Assembly (NCBI GenBank): GCA_036867785.1
Contig: CP145418.1
Location: 248,001-312,000 of the forward strand
Direction of reading: 5' to 3'
DNA length: 64,000 nucleotides
Source of the DNA: Plasmodiophora brassicae
Lineage: Eukaryota > Endomyxa: Phytomyxea > Phytomyxea > Plasmodiophorida
Shown here: in pieces, positions 29,745 to 40,891 of the stretch
Numbering within the stretch: position 1 is the stretch's first letter
How the letters are laid out: each line of letters opens with the position of its first letter
The notes under the pieces: model-generated
What the model saw: only the letters and a program-made list of their open reading frames with translations
Databases searched by the model: none
Told to the model about the DNA's origin: nothing
Position numbers and translations under genes: made by a program

Positions 29745-31896
29745 TCAGTCATCGATCGTGATGACTTCGGGTTTCGATCTGGCGCCCCGACGGCACAGAG
29801 CACAACCGAGGGAGTGCTCCGTACCGTTAGGCGGGTGCACGACCCCAAGAGGGCATCCGGCGACTCCAGGGCACTTGGGCAGCTGACTCGACGACTTCTT
29901 CGAGACATAGTTCCCCAGTTGCTGCTTACGATGACATGGGTCGCAGAAGTGCGTTGTTCCTATCACAACGCCAAGTCAGAGCAGAAGTAGCAGGTATAAG
30001 CGATCACCGATGCGCACCCCAGCAGAACCAGACGGCGACCTGGCAGCAGAAGCGGCACTTGTACTCTCTACAGCAGCACAGGTGTCAAACGCGGCCACCA
30101 GACGTCTCCGACCGAACAGTACATGAAATCCTTGCCATGCACATCGCAGTTCACAGTCGTGTCGCTACAGCCGCCGCAGAGCAACTCGTCGGCGTTGAAC
30201 TATAAAACACACACACGTCAGTGGCAGTCTGCGAAGACGGCAGATCAAGGCACGCATACGTTCTCTTCATCTCGACCGGCCATGTCCCCACACTGTCTCA
30301 TCCCACCAAAGTACGGTCTCTGACAGCAGAACCGAAATGAGTCCCAAGGAGCGAGCCCCACCTCGACTGGACACCGTAACCTCACCTTGCACTTGTGACA
30401 CATGAAATACGCAAACCGATCCATGGCGTATTCCTCAGGATGCTGGAAGTGCTTGCCGCCAGGCTGGGTGATATCCGGATGCGTCTGCAGGCCCTCAAGA
30501 TAAAGACGTTGCATGGCAAGATCCTGGACAGACTTCTTGGTTCGAATCAGCGGTCGCAGCAGCCGGGACAGGCTGGGGTGGCTAATAGGATCCTTGCAGA
30601 GCGGACACAGTAGGAACCCAAACGAGATCCGCGATCCTGGCCACTTCTTCTCGAGCTTCTTGACAATGCAGGCGTGATGGAAATGGTGGCCGCACGTAAG
30701 CCGGATGCAAGGAGCTGAACCAAGCGATTCCACCCAGCAGATGTTACAGAATTCGTCGGCGATGACGCTTCCCTCCTCACTTGGGCACGAAAGGCAAGGA
30801 GAGCAATTGCTCTCACCCCGCAAGCCAGTGCAGGGATGGTTGCACGCCAGGACCTTGGTGCAGGTGTCAGACGCCCTCACCTTGCATTCGGAATTACAGC
30901 ACACGTCCTGCAGGCCGCAATCGCGATGCAGATTCGCTTCCGTTATGGCCGTGTTGCAGAATCGGCACCGGCGCGCCATCGTGAACGCCTTGAAATCGCT
31001 GCAGTTGAACCCATTGTGATAGGGTACCGCCTCACACAAGTCGCACCAGTCCGTGCGACATTTGCACCGGAATCTGTGCATTGCACGGTGCCGAAGGGCC
31101 TCAGGGGTCATGACCGACCCGTCCAACGCGCGTGTTTGGTCCTGGTCAGACGTCAGGACGTCGCCCTGCTCCTTGGCGAACACCTCTTTGCAGCTGGGAC
31201 ACCGGACGAACGCCCCGGAGTGAACGATCGAATCAAGACTAGACGCTTCCAGAGCGTCGTATTCCGATGCATCCAACACGGCCTAGATACGTGTCAGCCA
31301 TGCTGTGACAGTTGCACTGGACAGCAGAATAGACATGCCTTGCAGACAAACATGGGCAGGGACTGCTCACATTCGGCGACGGGACACTGAACCCGTTCCC
31401 GGTACGGCGCGTCACCTGTCAACGACCCCCGAAGGCAAGCTCTGCAGACGCGGTGATCGCATTCTTCCAGATGAATGACGGCCTCCGCGTTCACGGCTTT
31501 GCATAAACAGCAGGTCGCCTCACGCTCCAGAAACAATCGAAACTGCTCGTCGTCGTCGACGCTGCCGAGATCCATGGCCGCGTCGGCGGCGGCTTCGCGC
31601 TCAGGAACGGAGGACTGCCCATGCACCAGCACAGATGCCCGATGGTGATACGACATCAGCACATCAGCAAACGCCTGCAACCTGGGAACGGGGCGGCCGG
31701 CCCGTTCCATCGCATCGAACTGCGGCTCGAGCCAGGCCTTCAGGTCCTCGGCCAGGGCCAGCGGGTTCACCGGATCCCCCAGGCAGCCCGACACATGCGA
31801 CGGCAGCAGCGACGATGGCAGCGCCCTGCCGCACACAGGGCACGCCGTCTCAGGCGACGACGACGTCGACGACGATGCCGCCGACGTCATTGACAT
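29745..31896 (-). CDS. Compact E3 ligase: RING1-IBR module plus MYCBP2-type RING-Cys-relay
   Basis: Exons 31348-31896, 30386-31282, 30260-30319, 30113-30199, 30018-30063 and 29745-29959 give 617 residues, all phases closed. Order: a small C2HC-like finger (CPVCGRALPSSLLPSHVSGC); a RING1-like finger (CCLCKAVNAEAV, ECDHRVCRACLRGSL, CPVAECEQSLP); an IBR-like segment (VRCPSCKEVF, FRCKCRTDWCDLCEAVPYHN). After a second Cys-rich stretch comes an RCR region almost identical in order to MYCBP2/PHR1: CNICWVESLGSAP, LTCGHHFHHACI, RISFGFLLCPLCKDPI, YAMDRFAYFMCHKC, RPYFGGMRQCGD, ELLCGGCSD, YKCRFCCQVAVWFC, GTTHFCDPCH and CPLGVVHPPNGTEH. RCR ligases relay ubiquitin between two cysteines and can esterify threonine. 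The giant MYCBP2 N-terminus is absent. Confidence 0.9.
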
Positions 31897-32036
31897 GACC
31901 AGGCAGCCGTTTCCAGCGGCTGTCTGATGCAAAACTGCGGAACATCCGCGCGGTTCCGTGGCACTCACGGACACACTGCACACTGAGAAAGTTTGTCGTT
32001 GATTTTTGCAGTGCGCGAAGTCTGTCTGTCGGGGAG

Positions 32037-32411
32037 ATGGTGGCAGCGCAACGCGGGCAGGGAGACGCGCCGACGGGCAAGCTGGCCGATGACCCGCGCA
32101 TGCCGTCGCGTATCACGACGTACAAGATCGATCAGGTCCGGGATGACCTGTCGGCGGACTGGCCGTCGCTGCTGAGCCTGGTGTTCGGGATCTCCGGGCT
32201 GACGATGCGGATCAAACTGCTCGCCTGGGCAAGGTATGGTCCGCGTGGCCGTCTCCCGGGACGGGGATGATGTGAACGACCTCTGTGCAGTCTGTTTTGC
32301 AGTTTAACGTCGATGTCCAGTGTTCGTGCGGCAGACTTTGATCTGAAACAGATTATTAGCTCCCTCGCGGTATGTTGTTGCCAGAGATCAGATGCCATGC
32401 CTGTTCAGTAA
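32037..32411 (+). CDS. Protein Asterix (WDR83OS/PAT10 homologue)
   Basis: Exon 1 is 32037-32233 and exon 2 starts at 32291 (intron 57 nt). The family pattern is clear: SRITTYKIDQ, then DDLSADWPSLLSLVFGISGL, MRIKLLAWASLFCSLTSMSS and ADFDLKQIISSLA. Asterix is a small ER membrane protein that partners CCDC47 in the PAT complex for multipass protein insertion. The C-terminus is unsure: read without further splicing it stops at 32411. A segment reading IFFNYFAPAGPLGTVSP near 32430-32490 looks like the true third helix but needs a phase I could not reconcile with a GT donor. Confidence 0.8.
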
Positions 32412-33106
32412 TGTCGTCGTCATAGTTTGCTTCGCTTAGTATCTTCTTCAATTACTTCGCGCCTGCGGGCCCATTGGGAACAGTCAGCCCCACATAAAGA
32501 ATCCCTACTTCCACCATTGGCGAATGCTGACGAAGATTGTATTCACCGTAGTGTGCGCAGCATCAGGGGGACCCGCCGTCATCGAAGCGGGTCCACAATG
32601 CTAGCTCGAACGGTAGAAGACGCGCTCGTCGCATGCAAATGTGCACAGCAGCCTTACCGGGCGGTCACGTGTCTTTTCCGTGTGAATCTGCAGTAACGGA
32701 ACGTACGTACGTATGGTCGATGCCCGCATGCAGCGGGCCGTGCTGCCCAACTCGCCCCCACCGGGACAAATTGAAACGACACTGATCCAACTCCAAGCAC
32801 GTCAACATCGATACGGATCGGAGAAGTATTGGTGCGAAAGTTCTGACGTCCCTGAGAACCTTCCAGGCGCTGCCGCGACGGGTACCTAAATTTAACGCCC
32901 CCTGGAAGGCCGTGACGTGGGCCAGTGGCCACTGGCGCATATTCATCACCAGTGCAGTGCGCTCTTACGAGTTACGTCACACTGGCGGAAACCGGGCCCC
33001 TACGCGTGACGCGTTGCGCCGAGGGTCCATACTGGTATTCCGGGGGTCGCGTGGGAATCGCTTGTCGTCGGGGCTGGAGCCTGGATGCGCGCACGACCCG
33101 CCGGCC
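32412..33106. other. Intergenic, mostly uninterpreted
   Basis: About 700 bp. The first 90 bp may contain the final exon of the Asterix gene. The rest has only short frames without resemblance to known families, although an unseen 5' exon of the next gene could be here. Confidence 0.35.
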
Positions 33107-33343
33107 ATGTCGATTTCTCCAGTTCATCTCATCGTGGACGCTATTGCACAGCGCGTGCTTCCCCGACAGCGCGGTCTAGCGGACAAGGAGACTAGCACAG
33201 ACTCGCCGCCCGGCGTCAGGCACGTTCATTTCGACCTCACCAAGAATCGCGTCATCATCCTGCAGCCCACTCGTGAAGAGAGGAAACTGGCACGCAAGGC
33301 CAAACGCCAGGCCCGGAAGAACCGCAAGTCGCGCTTCTCGTAG
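33107..33343 (+). CDS. Small basic protein with Lys/Arg-rich C-terminus
   Basis: 78 residues from MSISPVHLIVDAIAQR. The end reads VRHVHFDLTKNRVIILQP followed by REERKLARKAKRQARKNRKS, a strongly basic helix suggestive of nucleolar localisation or RNA binding. The VHFDLTKNRV block recalls C-termini of nucleolar ribosome-biogenesis factors, but this is weak. It could be the last exon of a longer gene. Confidence 0.45.
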   Translation: MSISPVHLIVDAIAQRVLPRQRGLADKETSTDSPPGVRHVHFDLTKNRVIILQPTREERKLARKAKRQARKNRKSRFS

Positions 33344-33456
33344 GATGCACCGGCTCACCTGCAGAAATACACCAATGTTCCCAAACGGCCACGCCGCATC
33401 ACACAGTGTTTTCCCATTGTCATACGCATAAGTGGGCTGCTCCCCAAGCGACAGAG

Positions 33457-33737
33457 ATGGATAACGATGACGTCGAACAGGCAAGGCGGGACCGCGCCAC
33501 GAACGAACCGGGCCGCTGACGTTGGGACGTGTCTAGACGACTGCGGCTGGCGAGACGGAACGCCCCGAGGTTGTTCTGCCGCGTACTGGCCTCCTGTTCT
33601 CGGAGAAAGGCAACCTGACGGAAGTGCTCTGCAAGCCCAAGATCATGTCGATCAAGTCGATCACGTTGGAGAAGCTCGAGAAGATGGAGCGCGACGCAGC
33701 GAATGCTGCCCCAGGAGGTTCCACGCAGCGACAATGA
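33457..33737 (+). CDS. BBIP1: BBSome-interacting protein BBIP1 (BBIP10)
   Basis: Exons 33457-33471 (15 nt) and 33537-33737 give 71 residues. The match is direct: [20 protein letters not shown], then [20 protein letters not shown] aligns with human BBIP1 ([39 protein letters not shown]). BBIP1 is the smallest BBSome subunit, needed for trafficking of ciliary membrane proteins. The tiny first exon (MDNDD) with a 65-nt intron is inferred from the donor, acceptor and phase; another upstream exon is possible. Confidence 0.88.
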
Positions 33738-33816
33738 ATGAATCGCCAGGATATGTGGGGCCGTGTGCATTGAAGGTTGTCATAGAGAAATATATTCTGT
33801 GAAAGCGATACCATCG

Positions 33817-35196
33817 TCACTGGCTGCGGCAACCGACACCCGGGTGCTCGTGCTCCTCGTCCTCTTCGTATGCTTCGCGAGTCTCGGCTGCCGATGCTTC
33901 CCGCTTGGCCCGTTCGGCATCCATGTCGACGTCTTTCAGCGTGCAGACTTCAACGTCATCGTCCTTCACGTCAATGTCCATCATGGTTTGTGACTTGGAC
34001 GCAGGAAGGACGCTTCTCAGGATATTCCGGTCGCCGTCGGACAGAGTGCCCGATTCGGGGAACTCGAGCTTGAATTCGACGTAGAGGTTGCCCTTGATGA
34101 ACGCGTTGCGGTTCATGGGCATGCCTTCGCCGTCGATAACCTTGATGTCCCCTGGTGTGTACACGTGCCCGGGCTCGCTTCGCACTCTCAGGACACGGCC
34201 GTCTAGGTGGTGAATGTCGAATGCGAATCTGGGCAACAGCTAGTGTCAGGCGTAGATCCTAATGCGAGCCACGCCAGCAGTACTGACCCGCAGAGGGCAT
34301 CGACCAAGGCGAGCGTTTGCCTCATGAACAGATCGTCACCCTTTCGGATATACACGTCATGCTCCTTCTGCTGGATGACGACAACGACGTCGCCTGTGGT
34401 AACACCGGGCGCTTCGTCTGCCATTCCCGTGAACGTAATCTTCTGACCATGCTGCATCCCTTTCTGGACGCTGCACTCGATCGTCTCCTTCTTCGCCAGC
34501 ACCTTTTTGCCCTTGCAGGTCTTGCAGCGGTACCGGTCCGGGATGATCTTCCCCTCGCCCTTGCAGGCATCACACGCCGCCTGCATCTGTTGGATCATGC
34601 CCGGGCCGATTTGTCGGACGACGACACGAACGCCCTGCCCATTACAGACATGGCACACCGACACATGGCCGGATTCGCCGCCTTCGCCCTGGCACCCATC
34701 GCAGATGACGTTCTTCGAAATCCGAAGCTTCTTGTTGACACCACTGTACAGTTCCTCAAGCGATACCTGCAGACGCGTGTCAAACCAAATGGGACCGTAT
34801 TGCCAGGAGCACTGAACGTACTTTCAAAGGGAACACAAGGTCCTCCCCGCGAGGTTTCTGGCGCGGGCCTCGGCTCCTTCCGAAGCCACCTCCGAACAGG
34901 TCGAAAATGTTGGTTGGGCCATCGGCGCCGGCCTTCCCATTGAGCATGTCCTCGCCGTACTGATCATACATTTCTCGCTTCTCCTGGTCGCTGAGGATCT
35001 CGTATGCCTTGGAGATATCCTTAAACTTCTCAGGGTCGCCGCCCTTATCCGGGTGGTGCTGGATGGCCGCCTGCCTATACGCCTTCTTGATCTCGGACGC
35101 GGATGCGTTCTTTGAGACGCCCAGCACGTCGTACAGCTTGGAATTGTCCACGTCTCTCGGGCGACCGCCCCCCATTCCGGCTCCTCCGAAGAACAT
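33817..35196 (-). CDS. Type A DnaJ/Hsp40 co-chaperone (DNAJA1/2, Ydj1-like)
   Basis: Exons 34822-35196, 34288-34766 and 33817-34228 (introns 55 and 59 nt) give 421 residues. The J domain has [11 protein letters not shown] and [11 protein letters not shown] region ([14 protein letters not shown]) precedes four CxxCxGxG zinc repeats: [24 protein letters not shown] and the variant CKTCKGKK. The client-binding C-terminal domains ([24 protein letters not shown]) follow. The protein ends CRSQ, a CaaX-type box as in Ydj1 and DNAJA1, so farnesylation and partial ER or membrane association are expected. It stimulates Hsp70 ATPase in the cytosol. Confidence 0.95.
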
Positions 35197-35615
35197 GATG
35201 GCACGCGGGTCGTCGGATCGATCGGGCTAGAACACGCGAGCGTATCGGATTTGTGACACCACGGCCGCCGCAGACGCGATCTGGTAGTGCGGACTGCGTC
35301 CCCGCGCGCTACGGACTTTGCCCGCCGGAACATTGCCGGGAATGTTCTCGGCAAAAAATCACCTTGCAGTACGCGACGATCCCAGACCCGCCGTCCTAAA
35401 ACGTTGCTCATCGCCGCGCCGGTAACGCCCCCCACGCTGCCAACGCGGAATCGGCCGCCCGTTAGGACCGTCGTCCGGCGCCGGCGACCGTGCACGTTCG
35501 CCAAGGCGACCTGCAAATGGAAATGCGCTCCGGCTGTCCGCTATTTTTACGGGGTCGACACAACCCGGTAATAGTTGATAGAAAGGTCGTTCGACCATCG
35601 TACAGTGAATATAGC
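35197..35615. other. Intergenic, nothing recognised
   Basis: About 420 bp between two minus-strand genes. An Arg-rich open frame exists on both strands but shows no family resemblance. Confidence 0.4.
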
Positions 35616-36517
35616 TTACGTAACGGGTTGCCGCTTGCAAATGACGGAGAGGACGTTGCTTCGGTAGATCATTCTCATGGTGGCGTTCCTCGCTCTGGAA
35701 AGGTCGCCGGATTCGTAGGCGGCGCGGAAGTCGTCCTGGTCTGCGATCAGCAGGTCGACCGTCTCGCGGCGGATGTCATCGAGGTCAGCTGGGTCGCCGG
35801 ATTCAATCCTTTCGCGCGTCTCCAGGACCTCGCCAAGGAATTTGGGATCTGAAACGCTCTCGGACTCCCCAATCCCAACGCCTTTGATATGCAACAGAGC
35901 CTGGGCACGCTGGACGGGATCAGCAATCCTGTACGATCGGCAGCAGCATTGAACAGATAGCCCAGCAGGTATGCTCAAGACCGTTGATTACTGACGTGCG
36001 ATGAGCGTTGCTCAGTTCAGCACTATATTGCGACGATATCTTTTGTTCAGCGTCGGTCGCGTTCGAGAACCGATCCGGATGAATCGACTTCTGCATCTGC
36101 TTGTACCGTTCTGACAGCTTGGACAGGTCGACGTCAAACGATTCCTCCCTGTTTGGTGCCAAAAGTCTTCAGCCGAACGGCCTGCGACACTGTCAACAGA
36201 ATCATCAGACTTACACGCCTAGAATTTGGAATACATTCTTCTTCTGAGGAGGTGGTTGAATCGTCTTACATCCTGGACAGAACGCCACTGGGCACTTCAG
36301 ATGGTGCTCGCATTTCTACGTGACCCGTCAGACGCAACGTGCGGGCCGGCGCGATGTGCCCGCGTCGAACCCAGCAAATGAATGGGTCTCCACCAGAGTG
36401 TCGTTGCCGGCATTCTCGGCGTTGTGCCGAGAGATCGACGCGCCCTAACGATGAGAAGGGTTGCCTTGCGGACGACGACAGCGGCAGAAGCCGCCGCGGC
36501 AGCCGTCTGATTAGCAT
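35616..36517 (-). CDS. Mitochondrial Fe-S co-chaperone HscB/Jac1
   Basis: Exons 36371-36517, 36215-36315, 35996-36148 and 35616-35928 (introns 55, 66 and 67 nt) give 237 residues. The N-terminus MLIRRLPRRLLPLSSSARQP is a mitochondrial presequence. Splicing intron 1 creates the HSCB-type zinc ribbon: CWKC, LKCPVAFCPGCKTIQPP. The J domain follows (NVFQILGVEESFDVDLSKL, SIHPDRFS). The C-terminal three-helix ISCU-binding domain ends the protein (IADPVQRAQALLHIKG, RETVDLLIADQDDFRAAYES). HscB hands ISCU-bound clusters to mitochondrial Hsp70. The match to animal HSCB in length and zinc ribbon is close. Confidence 0.94.
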
Positions 36518-36683
36518 CGCTTCTGACCGCGCTGACACGAGCGCACTCCGCAACCTTCCTTCCCCGCACGCCGGGAACGGGTCGGCGGCGCATGGCAACG
36601 CGCACTCAGTGAATGAACTGGTAGGGATACTTTTATCAGGTCGGGGATGCATAGATAGATGACCGATGAAGTTGGCGTGCGCG

Positions 36684-39600
36684 CTATGACCCGCCCACAG
36701 GGAAATCGTCGAAATGGACAGCGATTGAATCTTTGACGCCGGCGATGTAGATGGAGGTCATTGGCGAATGGGTGCCGATGCTTTGCCGATTCATGTAGAA
36801 ACCGTCGGGGACCCACTTCAGGTGACCTGGTATGTGGACTTCACGCCGGTTGCCGTTCAGAGGCAATGAGAAGAGCATGCAGTCGTCTTCAGCAGCATCA
36901 AGAGTACCGTCAAGTGCACCTTTCGATCGTACCAGCGCTTGCCATTGCTCACCGGACAAAGAAGCAACTTTGACGGTCACCTTAAGGAAGTTGTTTCAGA
37001 TGGCGGCTCTCATTTCGCCAACGAACACTACAATACTCTACCTTAACGACCCGATCAGGTTGTCGAACGAGGAGGACGGCATGGAACACGTCCAGCAACT
37101 GATCACCAGTTTTCCGGACGCGTATCCAGACAGAAGACGACGACGAGAGCCTCCGAAACCCAAGCGTTTCGACCGACGCGACCGACATTCTCGACGGATC
37201 AAGACGAATGGCGAATGAAGCCTCATGTTCACCGTGGACAAAGAGTTTCGTTGGATCCAGAATGACCGGTCCCGGCTGCAACGCTTGTCGTGGTGGGGCA
37301 TTCTTCTGCAACCACTGCGAAACCTTCTTGCTCCAGGATCCATCCCCATCAACATCCACATGATCAACATCATCAGTGACAAATGCGGGTGCACGGTGGA
37401 AGCGATGCCTGGCACGAGGTTGGCGCAATTGCAAACGGAACGGTTGCACAGCACTGGGAACAAATGGCACAGCACGAGGACTTCTTGATTTTTCGTCAAC
37501 GTCCATCGCTGATGGCTCCGCATGCACTCGTTCGAGGACGAGTGAATCGATGCGTTCCCTCACATACGTCATCAGCCTTTTTCTTTGGCTAACTGGCAGA
37601 GGAATTCGCGGAGGAATCGTACGAAATACAGGCTCCTCCGGACCGGATGGTACAGCAGGAGCTTTCTTGGTTCCATCCCCAGCGCGCCGAGCAAGAGCAG
37701 AAATCTAGGACAGGTGGCGTGAGATACATACAGATGCTGACCCAGAAAGGGTTGACCTTTGGCTGTTTAACAGGAGCTCCATCATCTGTAAGATCAGGCC
37801 TCTGGGGAGTGCGAACCCTCTTCGACAGAGAAATTCCCTCGGGTTTCGTCGGCGTCGCGACTGGAACCGGCTTTGCAACCTTTGCCGGCCCGGCCTTCAA
37901 TTGCTTTTCACGCTCCTTCAGCTCTTTCGCGGCCCGTTTGGCAGCCAGCTTCGACGAAATTTCGTCCAACGACGCCTGCAAATGCCCAGTCGTCATCTGG
38001 TGAAACCAAGTCAGACGACCTGGCAACCGCCGCATCAAGCAACAACGCTGCACACCTTCTCTGCTAGTTGCGACTCGACAAAAGCCGCCATACGATCACC
38101 AAGCACCCGTACAGGAGTGCCTTCAGCGTTGAACGCAGCACAGTTCGAAAACACGAGACGGATATCGCCAATGAATGCGTCCACAGACTTGTAATACCCT
38201 TCAAGGAGCTGGCGCTCTATGGTGCCAAGATCCATAGGCGTTGAAACGAAGTTTCGGTACTCTATCATGAAGACCATTAGCTGGTGAAACAGAGACCTGT
38301 GAACCGCTGTTTACCTGGATACAGCTGTTCGTCAACAGGCATCTGAAACGTTTTGTGCTGATCCATTTTCTTAAGTCGACGAATCAACGCAACGGCAGGC
38401 GTAGGAGGCGTCCGTTTCGGAGGCGCTGCCATCGGTTTTGCTGGAGACTCGGCGACAGGTATTTCGTCGCAGATCAAGGCGGAATGGTCACGGAGACCAG
38501 GCGAGAGCTTATCGAAGGTGTCCAGGAATACTGAACGGCAGTTCAGGGCTACAGCGGCCAAATCGGGATTGAGCTCAGAATGGTACAGCGTACAGTTAGA
38601 CCAAACGAGGTCGACTGCCGAAAGGAAATTGTCGAGATTGTCGTACAACCCGGCCTCAAGCCGGCGGGAGACAGTCGACAAATCCATTGGATGGGGGACA
38701 CGATCATAATAATCGAGAAGGTTGAACAGAAGAGGATTCACAGGATCACCGAACAGTCGCCCATAGTCGTAAGCCGATACTTTTTCTAGAGCACCGAGCC
38801 CAGGAGCAACCCATGGCAGTTGCTTGTTCAGTGCAGCGTTCGGCCCTGGGAACGCGATGGAGAACTCTGTGTTGAAGTAGAGCTCTAAATACCGGGCCGC
38901 TATTCGCGTTGCTAGAGGAGTGCCCGGATACGCAAGCGCATTCTTGAACGTAAGCAGAACGTCGTCTGCGAATGCCCGCGGCGCCGCATACTGATCGGAT
39001 GAGAGTTTGGCCTGTGCAGTGCTAAGATCCATTCCTGGAGACGATGAGAAGTCAGCTCCCTATTCCATTGGAGACTAAGCGACGGCTTACGCTGCGGGAC
39101 AAAATCATCGTAACCCGTGTAGTTGTACATCACAGGGTCAAGCGGATCCCGGAAATCCATAGCCATTTCAAGGCTGCACAATTCACGTAGGAGGCGAGCG
39201 CATCGACGTTTCGAACCGCGAGTCATCGTTGCAGACGCATCGGGCGAAATCTCTGCCTCGTCCGTATCTCCAACCGACTCAGCGGGTTCGGGCTCAACAA
39301 CTTCAGCCGTCTCAGTCAGCTTCGCGATTGGAGGAACGACGTCGGCGGGAGATCCGACATCAGGTTCCGCCTTAGGTGATATACCCAACTCAGGAAGCAG
39401 GTCGTTCTCGAACTTCGACGAAAGAGCATTGGCAAGCTCAGTTATGGGCGCAGAAGGGCCATTAAACAATCGACAATTGCGCCATATCAATCGAATATCG
39501 GAGACGAACTCGTCGTTGGACTTGTAATGGCCAGAAGTAATCCGATTTCTTACCGTCCGCAGGTCCATAGGATGCGAAACGACGTCACGATACCCAATCA

Positions 39601-40611
39601 CACCTTCGGGGACAGGCTCTCGAAAGGCTGGCGAACGCTTGTCCTTTTGAAGTTTGTTGACGATTGAAATGCAGATGGCCTTGTTAAAAGGCGGTGGTGG
39701 TGGAAGAGCCAGTTTCACGGTTAAGTCCAGTTCGGGAGGCGGAGCGACAGCCGCAGCCGCGGCAGACCGGTCAACGATATTGACAATCGGAGACGGAGGG
39801 GGATTGCGAATTTCGCTGATGGCCTTCTCGAGGTACTTTTCGAATTTCGAGGCGAGTTTCACAGCTTGGCGCGCCAATTTCGCGCCTGGGTCGTTAAACG
39901 TCGCACAGTTGCGCCAGATTTGTCGAACCTCGGTGGCAAAGTCGGAGACGCGGGCGTACGCGTACAACTCGAGTTTCGCCTCAACAAGCGACAGCGCCAT
40001 TGGATGCTGGATAACCTCGTAGTATTCCGGATGCTTAACGGGATCAACACAGAAGATGAACGGCGCAAGAGCCTTGTCGTATTTGGCTTTCATACGAGTC
40101 AGCATAGCCTGCAGAACCGCGACACCATTGGAAGTGAGTTCCAGATCCTCTTCAGGCCGCGGTGCCGCATCAGCGGGGGGAGAAATCGTATCGAAAGACG
40201 CCGACGGCGGCTCTTCGTGGAATTTGGACCTGTACTGTCGACAGAACAGACCGCGCATCGATCGAGCAGCCTTGTAGACTTCGGAACCCACAGAAGCGGG
40301 GCCGTTGAACATCATCGCGTTGCTAAAGCATCGAATAACATCAACGGCAGCGTCACCAGCTGATGCATACTCATCAGCTTGCAAGCGTCTCTGAACCAAA
40401 ACCATGGGTACGCACGAGCCGTCAAGGGCCAACAACGGCATACCTCAATTGTTCCAAGGTCAACAGGGTGCTTGATAATATACGGATACAGAGGTATCTG
40501 CAATGCAACTGGATCCACCGGCTGCTTGAAGTAGATGCACCCAGCGTCCCGCTTCAGTCGCTGCATAATCGCGGAAAACGTCGTCTTCCACGACGCCGCA
40601 GACGCCGACAT
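36684..40611 (-). CDS. Six-bromodomain protein (polybromo-like), 7 exons
   Basis: Exons 40444-40611, 39091-40390, 38315-39034, 38056-38261, 37757-37996, 37051-37704 and 36684-36980 (introns 52-70 nt) give about 1194 residues. Six bromodomains in tandem are recognised by their ZA-loop and Asn blocks: YIIKHPVDLGTIE..CFSNAMMFNG; EVIQHPMALSLVEAK..IWRNCATFND; DVVSHPMDLRTVRNR..IWRNCRLFNG; MDLSTAQAKL..TFKNALAYPG; DRVPHPMDLSTVSRR..VWSNCTLYHS; FVSTPMDLGTIERQL..VFSNCAAFNA. The fourth has Ala after Asn in the acetyl-lysine position region and an Arg for His before MDL. A basic helical part (AKRAAKELKEREKQLKA) and about 350 C-terminal residues of unknown fold follow. I see no BAH or HMG box, unlike animal PB1. 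Confidence 0.88.
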
Positions 40612-40891
40612 CAGGGGTAGGGCGGGTCCCTCAGCCGAGTCACGCGATGAACCGCCTGGCAACGACGAGGTGAGACCGCACCGACATGCGCAGGCGACTG
40701 GCACGTCGCCCACTGCAATCTGACAGTGATTGCGGAATGCGCTGTGGCCATGATTTGCAACTTTTTTGGGCCGACTCAGCTGCCGAGCCCGACAGCCCCG
40801 CCCCGCGCGTCCAGTCTGGGGCGCCCGCAGAACTTTTCCAGCTCCAGACCAGAGACGGACGTTATCGTTATCACATCGCAGGCTACCGCTT

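Noticed and set aside
36684-37704. Separate gene starting MTYVRERIDSLVLERV at 37572
   Set aside because: The upstream exon reads through into it in the same frame without a stop (PVSQRKRL before MTYVRE), so it is the C-terminal part of the bromodomain gene.
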